A DNA stretch of 33,478 bases from Tatlockia sp. Its GTDB lineage: Bacteria; Pseudomonadota; Gammaproteobacteria; Legionellales; Legionellaceae. The stretch lies in contig JACCSX010000141.1 in NCBI GenBank assembly GCA_013812775.1, positions 1 through 33,478 on the forward strand. The letters run 5' to 3'. The first letter of the stretch is position 1; every line of letters starts with the position of its first letter. Shown one piece after another: positions 24,686-32,967 of this stretch. A program made the translations under genes and the position numbers. The notes beneath the pieces were generated by a model. It worked only from the letters and a program-made list of their open reading frames with translations. It had not been told where the DNA came from and made no database searches.

Positions 24686-24961
24686 ATGGCTAATCAATTA
24701 TGTATGCGTTGCTGTATTTCTGGAAAAGTTCAGGGCGTGTGGTTTCGTGCATCGGCAAAACAGGAAGCTGAGAAATTATTGATTACAGGTTGGGCGCGTA
24801 ATCTTACAGATGGGCGCGTAGAGGTGTTTGCCTGTGGAGATGAAAAGCAACTTGAATTGTTTTATCGCTGGTTACAACAAGGCCCCCAACATGCCAAAGT
24901 TAGGGAATTTAACCGTGAAGATTTGGATTGGGAAGAATGTGCAGGTTTTTCAATACTGTAA
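24686..24961 (+). CDS. Acylphosphatase
   Basis: A 91-residue cytoplasmic enzyme that hydrolyses acyl phosphates. The phosphate-binding loop GKVQGVWFRAS carries the catalytic Arg, and the later block GWARNLTDGRVEV carries the catalytic Asn. Three ATG codons (24674, 24683, 24686) are in frame; a GGA seven bases before 24686 favours that one. The end of the family pattern (Y/F at the C-terminus, usually GF-x-x-R/Y) is shortened to AGFSIL. Confidence 0.92.
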   Translation: MANQLCMRCCISGKVQGVWFRASAKQEAEKLLITGWARNLTDGRVEVFACGDEKQLELFYRWLQQGPQHAKVREFNREDLDWEECAGFSIL

Positions 24962-24992
24962 AGAAGTCATCTTTACTTAGAGGATTGAAACA

Positions 24993-25016
24993 GGATAACC
25001 TAGATCCAGGTTTTCC
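24993..25016 (+). terminator. Possible terminator after acylphosphatase
   Basis: GGATAACCT pairs with AGGTTTTCC in eight of nine positions around a six-base loop, 31 bases past the stop. It lacks a clean T run. Confidence 0.35.
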
Positions 25017-25120
25017 AGATTAAAAAGAAAGAATTTGGCTAACCTGGTTTTAAATTATAAGTTCAGCGCTGTTTGGGGACTTTTTTCATGAACTATTTAT
25101 AAATTACAAAGGATTATTTT

Positions 25121-25273
25121 ATGACATTTACAAGAAACATAGGCTTTATACTTTTGGCTGTTTTCTTGATTTTATTCGCTCTAAGTATCTTAGTGCCTGG
25201 TGTAGTTATTCCAAGTGTATTAGTAGCTCTTGTAGCCTTGGTCTCGGCTATTTTTATTCTCATAGGTAGATAG
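25121..25273 (+). CDS. 50-residue hydrophobic membrane peptide
   Basis: A short gene reading MTFTRNIGFILLAVFLILFA, then LSILVPGVVIPSVLVALVAL and ending in IFILIGR. Two hydrophobic helices are joined at a V-P-G turn. AAAGGA lies seven bases before the ATG. The pattern N-I-G-x-I-L-L-A-x-x-L-I-L, a proline-containing middle and a final G-R is typical of very small gammaproteobacterial inner-membrane proteins that have no assigned function. The opposite strand has an overlapping frame that I consider spurious. Confidence 0.7.
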   Translation: MTFTRNIGFILLAVFLILFALSILVPGVVIPSVLVALVALVSAIFILIGR

Positions 25274-25307
25274 CTTTCGAGTAAATGTAAGCTTATCCAG
25301 AGCAAAC

Positions 25308-25616
25308 TTAAATTAATTTCTTTCGCCCCGGATACGGGGCCAATTTCAACTTGTTTTGTAGACTCAAACGCTTTATGGTTCGGCGTTTACGTATATTAAA
25401 TTTTAGTCGGGTTACCAACCGTTTTTGTTTCACCTTCGCCCCATTGGACAAGTGGTGAGTGGTTAGAGAGAATAATTGATGCTGAATATAAGCGCAGAGC
25501 ATTTTTCTAAGAGTATAATTTTTAAGATTAGCAGCTAAGAGATTTAAATTAGTTTCCCTGTTCTGACATTTAAGTGTTTTTTCCTTGCTAAAAAATCCTA
25601 ATTTGCCAACAGACAT
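25308..25616 (-). CDS. Extremely basic small protein, unknown function
   Basis: A 102-residue protein with about 25 Lys or Arg residues, two Glu and no Asp. The basic residues are densest in the C-terminal half (KVKQKRLVTRLKFNIRKRRT ... GRKKLI). GGGAG precedes the ATG by seven bases. There is no signal peptide or membrane helix. The composition suggests binding to nucleic acid or ribosomes, but it could also be a chance frame; codon quality cannot be tested by eye. I know no family for it. A 6-bp GC-rich hairpin (25325-25340) lies inside its last codons. Confidence 0.45.
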   Translation of the reverse strand: MSVGKLGFFSKEKTLKCQNRETNLNLLAANLKNYTLRKMLCAYIQHQLFSLTTHHLSNGAKVKQKRLVTRLKFNIRKRRTIKRLSLQNKLKLAPYPGRKKLI

Positions 25617-25814
25617 AACAAAACTCCCTGTATTGTTAATGCATTTGACTCGTAAAACGGATAATTGTTTAAAAATGAAATTGAGAAGCAGCTAATATTA
25701 AGCTAGTAGACAGTTGCATAGCTGTCAAATAAACTTCGGAACTAGGCGTTCATTTAGCTATTAAAAGATGTATATTAGGATTTTGTATAAATAAGAAAAT
25801 CAAGGAGATTTCCC

Positions 25815-25970
25815 GTGAGAATTATATTGATGGCCACAATATTCACTTTACTGACTTTATCTGGCTGCGCCCTTAGAGAAGCTCCACCCCCTGAAGAACA
25901 TCATGGCGGCTATGGCGGCGGCCACGGTGGTTATGGCGGACCAGGTGGCGGCGGTCATGGCGGCCGTTAA
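25815..25970 (+). CDS. 51-residue Gly/His-rich lipoprotein
   Basis: A short gene with a near-perfect ribosome site (AAGGAG, seven bases before a GTG start). It encodes a lipoprotein signal ending in the lipobox LSGC (Cys18), then ALREAPPPEEHH and a tail built of Gly with His and Tyr (GGYGGGHGGYGGPGGGGHGG, then R). The tail has four histidines in regular Gly spacing, counting the HH pair before it, which could bind metal; that role is an inference. Translation would give a lipidated peptide of about 34 residues. Its DNA tail is strongly GC-rich in GGC/GGT codons. Confidence 0.75.
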   Translation: MRIILMATIFTLLTLSGCALREAPPPEEHHGGYGGGHGGYGGPGGGGHGGR

Positions 25971-26130
25971 ATCCCCTGTATTGGCGTTATGTACTATAAA
26001 CGTGTTTTCTACCAAGCTTTGTAGATTTTAACAGGTGTATAATGCTAAAAATGAAAAAAGCAGCTAGCTTTCATTGATCCATTAATAAATTTATGTGGAA
26101 TCTGATGAATGATTACAAAGGAATCATCAA

Positions 26131-26799
26131 ATGTTCCATCCCTTTCTCAAGCTATTAAGGTCACTATTTCTTCCTGGTTTGCTGCTAGCATGTTTTTCTT
26201 TGGCTGGCTGTATCGATCTTGCTGGAACGCGAAGCCTTGCGACCAATAAAAACTATGTCTTCAAATCAACAGCGCAGGTTTTTGTTATGCGTGGTGGTTT
26301 GGGCGGCATATTTAGTACGGGAATGAATGAACTGCAAAGAACGCTTGAAAGAAATTATGGAGTCAGGACCGAAAGCACAGTCTGGTATAAAGAAAATGCC
26401 TTGAGTAATTACATTATTAAAAACTATGGCACAAATAAATTACCAGGACCACTTGTTCTGGTAGGACATTCTCTGGGTGCAAATGACCAGATTAAAGTAG
26501 CGATAAAACTTTCAAAAAAACACATTCCCGTAGCCTTGCTGATTACTATTGATGCTGTTTCGCCGCTTAAGGTGCCCTCCAATGTCAAGCATGTTGTAAA
26601 TATTTACAAACCTTCTTTTGTCCCATTATTTAGTGGTTTGCTGGTGAAGGCAGTGGATCCTGCTAGCACGATGATTGAAAATATAAATGCAGCTACGTTT
26701 AATCGGGTTGCTGTAAATCATTTTACTATCGATAAAAACCTGGAAGTGCAAAAATTAATGATTGTAAGAATTCTGGACGCTATAAAAGCTAAAAGATAG
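26131..26799 (+). CDS. Lipoprotein with alpha/beta hydrolase fold
   Basis: A 222-residue protein with a long lipoprotein signal (lipobox LAGC, Cys27). It has a serine-hydrolase elbow VLVGHSLGAND (Ser114), a following strand LLITIDAVSP that may supply the acid (Asp), and a late NHFTID that may supply the histidine. The fold resembles lipase or thioesterase-like alpha/beta hydrolases but lacks a cap domain. The substrate is unknown. The protein is probably attached to the envelope. AAAGGA lies upstream of the ATG, within the loop of a 6-bp hairpin (ATGATT/AATCAT, 26109-26127) that could affect translation. Confidence 0.72.
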   Translation: MFHPFLKLLRSLFLPGLLLACFSLAGCIDLAGTRSLATNKNYVFKSTAQVFVMRGGLGGIFSTGMNELQRTLERNYGVRTESTVWYKENALSNYIIKNYGTNKLPGPLVLVGHSLGANDQIKVAIKLSKKHIPVALLITIDAVSPLKVPSNVKHVVNIYKPSFVPLFSGLLVKAVDPASTMIENINAATFNRVAVNHFTIDKNLEVQKLMIVRILDAIKAKR

Positions 26800-26856
26800 T
26801 AAGATGGCTAACCGAAACCAGGCAATTTGTCGTTGTTATATTTTTAAAGAAAAAGG

Positions 26857-28269
26857 ATGTTGGAGCCGTTTTATCGCGCTCAGCAAAATATTATGAAGAA
26901 ATCTTTTGAAGTTTCACCACGAATTTGTATTATCGGAGCTGGACCTTCTGGCATTACTACAGCAAAAAATTTACTGCAGCAGGGATTAAGAAATTTTGTT
27001 GTCTTTGAAAAAAATTATCGCCTTGGCGGTAATTGGAATTTTGATGAGAACAATGATCATTCCAGTGTTTATGAAACAACTCATATAATCAGTTCTAAAC
27101 GCCTCTCTGAATACGAAGATTTCCCTATGCCGGCTGATTATCCGGATTATCCTTCCCATTCGCAGATACTTGATTATTTTAATTCTTATGCAGACTATTT
27201 TGGGATTAAAAAGCACATACAATTTAATACTTGCGTTGAAAAAATCCAACCCTTAGCTGATGAGAAATGGCAGCTGATTTATCGCGATGAAAATGGTGAA
27301 CATGAAACAATATACGATTATATATTTATCGCAAATGGCCATCATTGGGATCCCTTTGTACCTGATTATTATGGCGAATTCACGGGCACAATCCTTCATG
27401 CCCATCAATATAAAAAAGCTGCTCCCTTTAAGGATAAGAAAGTTCTTGTAGTGGGGGGTGGGAATTCTGCTTGTGACATTGCCGTTGAAATTGCCCGGAT
27501 TTCTCCAAAAACCTGCATTTCCATGCGGCGTGGGCAGCATATTTTTCCCAAATTTATTTTTGGAAAACCGACAGATATTATGTTTTCAATCATTAAAGGA
27601 TTGCCGCGTTGGTTAAAGCAAATTTTAGTTAGTTTTGTCATTCGGATTCTGCAAGGGCGTTATGCAAAATACCACTTAAAAAAGCCTGATTGCAAACCTT
27701 TGGAAATCCATCCCACAATTAATTCAGAACTCCTTTATTTTATCAGACATGGGAAGATCATACCCTGTAGAGGTATTGATAGATTTGAAGGGAATACCGT
27801 CCATTTTGTTGATGGACATCAAGCTGACTTTGACGTGATTATCTTCGCTACAGGATATAAAATCAGCTTCCCATTTTTTGCTAAAGAGTTGATCGATTTT
27901 TCAAATTTAACCTCTATTCCTCTTTATCGAAAAATGATGCACCCAGATTTCAGCAGTCTATATTTTATCGGCTTGTTTCAACCACAAGGTTGCATCTGGC
28001 CACTAGCAGATTATCAAGCAAAAATCGCCGCTCAAATTATTGCAGGAAATTTAAAAAGGCCTACTAATTTGGCTTCCAAAATTTGCAGGGAAATGAAAAA
28101 AACACGCAGTCGTTTTAAAGAAACTATTCGCCATGCTCTTGAAGTGGATTATCAAGGATTTCGTAGTCAATTAATAAAAGAATTAAAAAAAGGGGATAAA
28201 GAGGTTAGCACAGATAAGTCTGCTGCTGCCTCCTGCGATAATGTCAAGGGCATTTGGATTGAAGACTAA
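26857..28269 (+). CDS. Flavin-containing monooxygenase family protein
   Basis: A 470-residue cytoplasmic flavoenzyme. The FAD fingerprint GAGPSG is at residues 27-32, with EKNYRLGGNW after it. The FMO-identifying motif F-x-G-x-x-x-H-x-x-x-Y is exact at 175-185 (FTGTILHAHQY). The NADPH fingerprint is VGGGNSA at 199-205, and the later ATGYK block is near residue 331. Such enzymes add one oxygen atom to S, N or C in soft nucleophiles or ketones (Baeyer-Villiger type). The substrate is unknown. The start at 26857 has AAAAAGG directly before the ATG, which is close; the next in-frame ATG (26893) has no better site. The C-terminal 35 residues are not part of the core fold. Confidence 0.88.
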   Translation: MLEPFYRAQQNIMKKSFEVSPRICIIGAGPSGITTAKNLLQQGLRNFVVFEKNYRLGGNWNFDENNDHSSVYETTHIISSKRLSEYEDFPMPADYPDYPSHSQILDYFNSYADYFGIKKHIQFNTCVEKIQPLADEKWQLIYRDENGEHETIYDYIFIANGHHWDPFVPDYYGEFTGTILHAHQYKKAAPFKDKKVLVVGGGNSACDIAVEIARISPKTCISMRRGQHIFPKFIFGKPTDIMFSIIKGLPRWLKQILVSFVIRILQGRYAKYHLKKPDCKPLEIHPTINSELLYFIRHGKIIPCRGIDRFEGNTVHFVDGHQADFDVIIFATGYKISFPFFAKELIDFSNLTSIPLYRKMMHPDFSSLYFIGLFQPQGCIWPLADYQAKIAAQIIAGNLKRPTNLASKICREMKKTRSRFKETIRHALEVDYQGFRSQLIKELKKGDKEVSTDKSAAASCDNVKGIWIED

Positions 28270-28304
28270 CTGGAAAATTTTCTAGTTCCGCGGTTTCTAA
28301 TATC

Positions 28305-28340
28305 GTAGCAACTGTGTCAAATTAGCAAGACAGTTGCTAC
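28305..28340. terminator. Hairpin between convergent monooxygenase and ABC-F genes
   Basis: GTAGCAACTGT (28305-28315) pairs perfectly with ACAGTTGCTAC (28330-28340) across a 14-base loop. The right arm overlaps the stop of the ABC-F gene. It could terminate either transcript. Confidence 0.5.
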
Positions 28341-30181
28341 ATAGTCTCCAAAGCACTTACAACCTCGAGCCATTCCTCTTCTGTTAGCAAAAGCTCTTTT
28401 TGCAAAGTACTCTGCTGCCCCAAAAGTTTTTGTAACCGTTGTTGTTGCCCCTCTTCATATAATGATAAATCTGCAAGTGTTGTTTCCAGTTCTGAAAGTC
28501 GTTGGTGCAGCTGGTCTACGCTTTGCTCTATTTTCTTTAAACGATTTTGCAAAGATTTTTTCTCACGATATATATTTGCAGTGCTGACCTGATTAATTTC
28601 CTTTGTTAAGCCTTTGGTTTGCAACCATTGATAATAATCATCAAGATCACCTTTAAATGGTTGAACTTGGTGTTGATAGACAAGATAAAAATCATCTACA
28701 GTCGTGCGTAACAGATGTCTGTCATGCGAAATTAAAATTAAGGCCCCCTCATAACTTTGCAAGGCGATTTCTATAGCAGCGCGCATGCCGAGATCAAGAT
28801 GGTTGGTTGGTTCATCAAGCAATAAGAGATTAGGTTTTTGCCAAACAAGTTTTGCAAGGGCAAGTCTTGCTTTTTCGCCGCCTGAAAAATGATGGATAGG
28901 TTTTTTTGCCATATCGCCGATAAAATTAAACCCCCCCAGGTAATCACGTATAGATTGCTCTCGTGTTTCTGGCGACAAGGCTTGAATCGTTTCCACTGGG
29001 CTTAATTGATAATCTAATTCTTCCAGCTGATGTTGTGCATAATAACCAATCTCAAGATTGGCGGAACGATAAATTGTCCCTGAAAGGGGCGAAAGAGCAC
29101 CCGTCAGGGTTTTGATTAAGGTTGATTTGCCTTCACCATTAGGGCCAAGAAGGGCAATTCTGTCACCTGGGTTTAAAACCAGCCCCATTTTCTTCAATAT
29201 TGGCTTATCTACCTCATAGCCTGCTGTTACCTGTTCAGCCCGAAGCAGAGGATTAGCTATACGGTTGCATGGATAAAAACTGAAAGAAAAGGGGGAGTCA
29301 ATCTGTGCCTGAGCCACAATATCCATCTTGGCAATTGCGCTGAGCCGGCTCTGCGCTTGTTTAGCTTTCGATGCTTTCGCGCGAAAACGATTAACATAAG
29401 TCATTAAATGACTAATTTTTTGCTGTTGTTTTTCATACATTTGTTGCTGTAAAGCCAGTTGCTGTGCGCGCGTTTGTTCAAAACGGCTGTAATTGCCAGT
29501 ATACAAATTCATAGTTTGCTGTTCGATATGAAGAATATTGGTTACAAAGGCATCAAGAAATTCGCGATCATGCGAAATCAGCAGAATGCTGGATGGACTT
29601 TGTTTTAACCATTTTTCAAGCCAGAAAATGGCTTCCATATCCAAATGGTTTGTTGGTTCATCAAGCAATAGAAGATCAGCCGGTTTCATCAGGCAACGAG
29701 CAAGGCTTAATCGCATGCGCCAGCCCCCGGAAAAACTATTGACGCGATAAGACTGCTGTTCTCCACTAAAACCCAGGCCAGCCATTATGGATGCTGCCTT
29801 CGCTGGTTTTGAATAACCGGCAGTTTGGGTGAGTAGCTCATGACAAAGCAAAACGTCCTCATGATTACTCTGTTTTTCCGCTTGATTAAGTCGTTGCTGT
29901 AATTTCAAGTATTCTTCATCACCTGCTAAAACAAAATCAAGGGCCGGCTCATCGCTATCAGGAAGATGCTGGGCAAGATGGCTGATTCTTAGTTGCGGAT
30001 TGATTAAACATTCGCCGTGATCGACGCCGAGAGTTCCCAAAATCAAAGAAAACAAGCTCGATTTACCACAGCCATTTTGACCTACCAGACCAATTTTTTG
30101 TTTTTCCTGCAGAGTTACAGTGGTTTTATCAAGTAATATTTTATTACCACGAGAAAGGGTAATCTGATTTAAAGTTAACAT
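28337..30181 (-). CDS. yheS: ABC-F family ATPase YheS
   Basis: A 614-residue soluble protein with two ABC domains and no membrane segment. Walker A motifs are GQNGCGKS (34-41) and GPNGEGKS in the second half; signatures are FSGGWRMRLSLARCL and FSGGEKARLALAKL; both Walker B regions read LLLLDEPTNHLD. The linker carries the KASKAKQAQSRL block typical of ABC-F translation factors, and a C-terminal coiled coil (about 540-610) follows. The overall match is to E. coli YheS, which acts on the ribosome at the E site. It is monocistronic between a convergent and a divergent gene. Confidence 0.93.
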   Translation of the reverse strand: MLTLNQITLSRGNKILLDKTTVTLQEKQKIGLVGQNGCGKSSLFSLILGTLGVDHGECLINPQLRISHLAQHLPDSDEPALDFVLAGDEEYLKLQQRLNQAEKQSNHEDVLLCHELLTQTAGYSKPAKAASIMAGLGFSGEQQSYRVNSFSGGWRMRLSLARCLMKPADLLLLDEPTNHLDMEAIFWLEKWLKQSPSSILLISHDREFLDAFVTNILHIEQQTMNLYTGNYSRFEQTRAQQLALQQQMYEKQQQKISHLMTYVNRFRAKASKAKQAQSRLSAIAKMDIVAQAQIDSPFSFSFYPCNRIANPLLRAEQVTAGYEVDKPILKKMGLVLNPGDRIALLGPNGEGKSTLIKTLTGALSPLSGTIYRSANLEIGYYAQHQLEELDYQLSPVETIQALSPETREQSIRDYLGGFNFIGDMAKKPIHHFSGGEKARLALAKLVWQKPNLLLLDEPTNHLDLGMRAAIEIALQSYEGALILISHDRHLLRTTVDDFYLVYQHQVQPFKGDLDDYYQWLQTKGLTKEINQVSTANIYREKKSLQNRLKKIEQSVDQLHQRLSELETTLADLSLYEEGQQQRLQKLLGQQSTLQKELLLTEEEWLEVVSALETM

Positions 30182-30284
30182 AGGGCCAAAATCTCAGATT
30201 AAATTGGCGCTATCTTAACATTAAGCCCTTAGCTAAGCGAAGGATCTCCAAAGTTCAGTTCTTCACTTCAATCTGCACAAAATT

Positions 30285-30315
30285 GTTAATATTCTTAAGA
30301 TTGATTTGATACTAT
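30285..30315 (+). promoter_or_regulatory. TTAA-type direct repeat and -10 region upstream of the effector-like gene
   Basis: GTTAATATT (30285-30293) is directly followed by CTTAAGATT (30294-30302), and a GATACT/TACTAT -10-like box lies at 30308-30315. The half-sites resemble the CTTAATATT element bound by PmrA upstream of Legionella effector genes, but the period is 9 bases where two elements are normally 11 apart, so the match is partial. Confidence 0.35.
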
Positions 30316-30340
30316 GTTGATCAATTATCAGGAGACATCT

Positions 30341-31480
30341 ATGTCGATTACTGTTATTGAAGAGGACGAGCAAAGCACTCATTTGGATACCTATAATCAA
30401 GGGAAAGCTGCTCGTGAAAAAATACCTTTAGTCATAAGAAATTTTAACAGCGGGTGGCCTCTTTTGCAGGTCAGTCTTTTTTCGCCTAAGCCAGATACTA
30501 ACCCTATGGAATATATGCCCGTCTTGGGGGGAGGAAACTGTCATGTTGTTGACGTTGCTGCTTTGACTTTGGGAGAGTTATTAACCAGAATTCCTGGAAA
30601 AATAGTTGTAACGACTGGGGCTACTGAACTAAAAAAAGAAGATATTAATCCAAATAAAATTCTTAAATTTTTAAAAGGATTTAAAATAGAGCACAGCGCA
30701 CTAAAAATAGTCATCCAATCAAATTCTGGGCCTTATGGAAAAATGTTGACAGTTAATTTTCCAAAAGGCACTGGTGACGGCGAGAAACTGAGAAATGCTC
30801 TATGGAATTCCTACGCATTCGCATTTGAAAATGGGAAGTGTATTGGTGATTTCGGTAAATATGAGAATGAAGAATCTTATACAACTCAACAGTTCCAAAA
30901 TGCACTTAATAAAGAAATGGCTATCTTTTCAAATGGACAAGTCTTTATTGATCTTGGTGAACTTTTAGATAAACACGTTAAAGATGATAAGATTAAGGAA
31001 TACCTTCAAGCGATATTTAAGGTTGATGACTTTCTGGAATTAAAAAAATTAAACGCAAAGGTGGCGCCACAAGAAGTTTTATTAAGAGCTGCAGATCTAA
31101 ATCGTTTAGAGAAATTTCGTGATAACAAATTAGCTTTAAATGAAAATAATCTATTGGGTTCTGTCTATACTGATTCCATTAATAATTTTTATGAAGCAGC
31201 AGTTAAAATTCGAAACTCCGATAATTTGTCAATTCATGAACAAAAACACCAGTTAAAACAATTAGCACAGCAACAATTCAAACATCGTGACTTTGGAGAG
31301 CGATTGCTTGCCGATGCATTAATGATCATTAGTTTTGTTGGTCTGGCAGTGGGTTTTTACCGTATGGCCGTAGGTAATACCTTCTTTTTTAGTACTGAAA
31401 TGACCGCGCGCGAAAAAGATTTCACAAATAATTATCTAAATATAGAAGTTCAAGATGAAGTTTCTCAACAGGTTATTTAA
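30341..31480 (+). CDS. Unrecognised protein with C-terminal membrane helix, effector candidate
   Basis: A 379-residue protein of no family I can name. It has no signal peptide. It starts MSITVIEEDEQSTHLDTYNQ, has a mixed alpha/beta region (about 25-200) with GKIVVTTGATELKKEDINPN, then a largely helical part (about 200-320). A single hydrophobic segment lies at about 326-345 (IISFVGLAVGFYRMAVG), with a tail ending NIEVQDEVSQQVI. A late membrane anchor with an acidic tail, AT-rich DNA and the TTAA-repeat upstream fit a Dot/Icm substrate, but this is an inference. The ATG at 30341 follows CAGGAG by about eight bases and is preferred to 30314. A hairpin terminator follows the stop. Confidence 0.65.
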   Translation: MSITVIEEDEQSTHLDTYNQGKAAREKIPLVIRNFNSGWPLLQVSLFSPKPDTNPMEYMPVLGGGNCHVVDVAALTLGELLTRIPGKIVVTTGATELKKEDINPNKILKFLKGFKIEHSALKIVIQSNSGPYGKMLTVNFPKGTGDGEKLRNALWNSYAFAFENGKCIGDFGKYENEESYTTQQFQNALNKEMAIFSNGQVFIDLGELLDKHVKDDKIKEYLQAIFKVDDFLELKKLNAKVAPQEVLLRAADLNRLEKFRDNKLALNENNLLGSVYTDSINNFYEAAVKIRNSDNLSIHEQKHQLKQLAQQQFKHRDFGERLLADALMIISFVGLAVGFYRMAVGNTFFFSTEMTAREKDFTNNYLNIEVQDEVSQQVI

Positions 31481-31500
31481 TTTTTAATGATTTCTGATGT

Positions 31501-31528
31501 TGTCATTCTCAGATTAGTGGGAATGACA
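31501..31528. terminator. Hairpin between convergent genes
   Basis: TGTCATTCTC pairs with GGGAATGACA (one G-T pair) over an 8-base loop, followed by TTTCT on the plus strand. The arms resemble the common TGTCATTCCC...GGGAATGACA intergenic palindrome, so this may be a degenerate repeat acting as a terminator. Confidence 0.6.
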
Positions 31529-31535
31529 TTTCTGG

Positions 31536-31832
31536 CTATTCCCAGAGGACCGATTTTTTATTTTTAGCAGCAGATTCAAGCATATTAATTAAAGGAATAG
31601 CACGGTGTTGCAAGCTAACTGAAACATCCTCATCCTCATCTTGTTGGTTCTCAGGGCTAGATTTTGTTTTTGCAAGACCTTTTTTCAACAGGGATAAAGC
31701 CTCAGGAATGTCATCAGCAGCAATCGCTCCTGGCACAGTGCCACTATGACCCATCAGGGTTAAAAGCTTTTTTGCTACCGCACCAAACATAGTAATATTT
31801 TCATATTCTGCACATGAGAATTTAACTAGCAT
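31536..31832 (-). CDS. DUF1840 family protein
   Basis: A 98-residue small cytoplasmic protein. It opens MLVKFSCAEYENITMFGAVA and contains KKLLTLMGHSGTVPGAI, a region of alternating acidic residues (QQDEDEDVSV) and an end LQHRAIPLINMLESAAKNKK that match the pattern of DUF1840, a proteobacterial family without known function. AAGGA precedes the ATG. It is divergent from queA and convergent with the effector-like gene. Confidence 0.82.
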   Translation of the reverse strand: MLVKFSCAEYENITMFGAVAKKLLTLMGHSGTVPGAIAADDIPEALSLLKKGLAKTKSSPENQQDEDEDVSVSLQHRAIPLINMLESAAKNKKSVLWE

Positions 31833-31942
31833 AATGATTTCCTTATTTTACAATTATAATTTCTAGCCAACATTGTATATCCACAATGTCAACGACCCTA
31901 ATTTGAGTATATAATAATGCCACTTAGTTAGCAGGTTGAAAA

Positions 31943-32956
31943 ATGAATAAGCAAGATTTTAATTTTGATCTACCCGAAGAGTTGATAGCCCAGTATCCCC
32001 TAGCCAATCGCAGTGATTCTCGTCTCTTGGCTTATAGCCGCAAGACAGAGAAGATTAGCCATCAACAATTTAAAGATCTGGCGGCTTTTTTTGAGGCCGG
32101 GGATTTACTGGTGTTGAATAATTCCAAGGTAATTCCCGCACGATTGTATGGAAATAAGGCTAGTGGTGGGAAAATTGAACTTTTGGTGGAACGTTTATAT
32201 GGTGATAATTCATTTTTAGCTCATATCAAAGCCAGCAAAGCACCGAAAGCTGGGACTATGCTCCATTTAGATAAAGGTTGGGAGATTGAGGTTTTATCTA
32301 AGATAGACGATTTGTATCATTGCCAGGTACAAGGTGAGGTTGATCTTATGCTGCAACAAATTGGTCATATTCCCTTACCACTTTATATTAGCCGTCCCGA
32401 TGAAAAGGCAGATACAGAACGCTATCAGACTGTTTATGCTCTGCATAAAGGATCGGTGGCAGCTCCCACGGCTGGTTTGCATTTTGATGAGCAAGTATTG
32501 CAGCAGTTAAGAGACAAGGGAGTTGAAATCGCTTATTCAACCTTGCATGTAGGCGCTGGGACTTTTCGGCCGGTGCGTTGCGATGCAATTAAAGAACATA
32601 AAATGCATAGCGAGCAATTTATAGTTAGTGAAGAACTTTGCCAGGCTGTGAATAAAACCAAGGCCTCTGGCAAGCGAGTAATTGCTGGAGGAACCACCGC
32701 ATTGCGCTCTTTGGAGTCTGCTGCATCAGAAGGTATTCTCATGCCTTGTTCTGGTGATACAGATATCTTTATTTATCCCGGTTATCAATTTCAAATCTGT
32801 GATGGTTTAATGACTAATTTTCATTTGCCAGAATCAACCTTACTGATGTTGGTTTCAGCCTTTATCGGTCACAAACAAGCAATGGCACTTTATCAGGAAG
32901 CGATAAAACAAGGTTATCGTTTTTATAGTTATGGTGATGCGAGTTTGTTAATTTAG
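31943..32956 (+). CDS. queA: S-adenosylmethionine:tRNA ribosyltransferase-isomerase
   Basis: A 337-residue enzyme that transfers the ribosyl part of S-adenosylmethionine to 7-aminomethyl-7-deazaguanine in tRNA to give epoxyqueuosine, the penultimate product of queuosine synthesis. Conserved blocks are FDLPEELIAQYP, LLVLNNSKVIPARLYG, GSVAAPTAGLHFD, STLHVGAGTFRPV and MTNFHLPESTLLMLVSAF. Length and start are normal, with AGCAGG upstream. It is followed after 11 bases by a TGT-like gene on the same strand, in the position where tgt stands in many gammaproteobacteria. Confidence 0.97.
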   Translation: MNKQDFNFDLPEELIAQYPLANRSDSRLLAYSRKTEKISHQQFKDLAAFFEAGDLLVLNNSKVIPARLYGNKASGGKIELLVERLYGDNSFLAHIKASKAPKAGTMLHLDKGWEIEVLSKIDDLYHCQVQGEVDLMLQQIGHIPLPLYISRPDEKADTERYQTVYALHKGSVAAPTAGLHFDEQVLQQLRDKGVEIAYSTLHVGAGTFRPVRCDAIKEHKMHSEQFIVSEELCQAVNKTKASGKRVIAGGTTALRSLESAASEGILMPCSGDTDIFIYPGYQFQICDGLMTNFHLPESTLLMLVSAFIGHKQAMALYQEAIKQGYRFYSYGDASLLI

Positions 32957-32967
32957 GAAATCCACCA

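Noticed and set aside
25114-25305. 63-residue frame antisense to the small membrane peptide
   Set aside because: No ribosome site, and composition reflects the reverse of a hydrophobic coding stretch. The plus-strand gene is better supported.
27253-27641. Minus-strand frames within the monooxygenase gene
   Set aside because: They mirror a coding region with intact FAD and NADPH motifs and show no features of their own.
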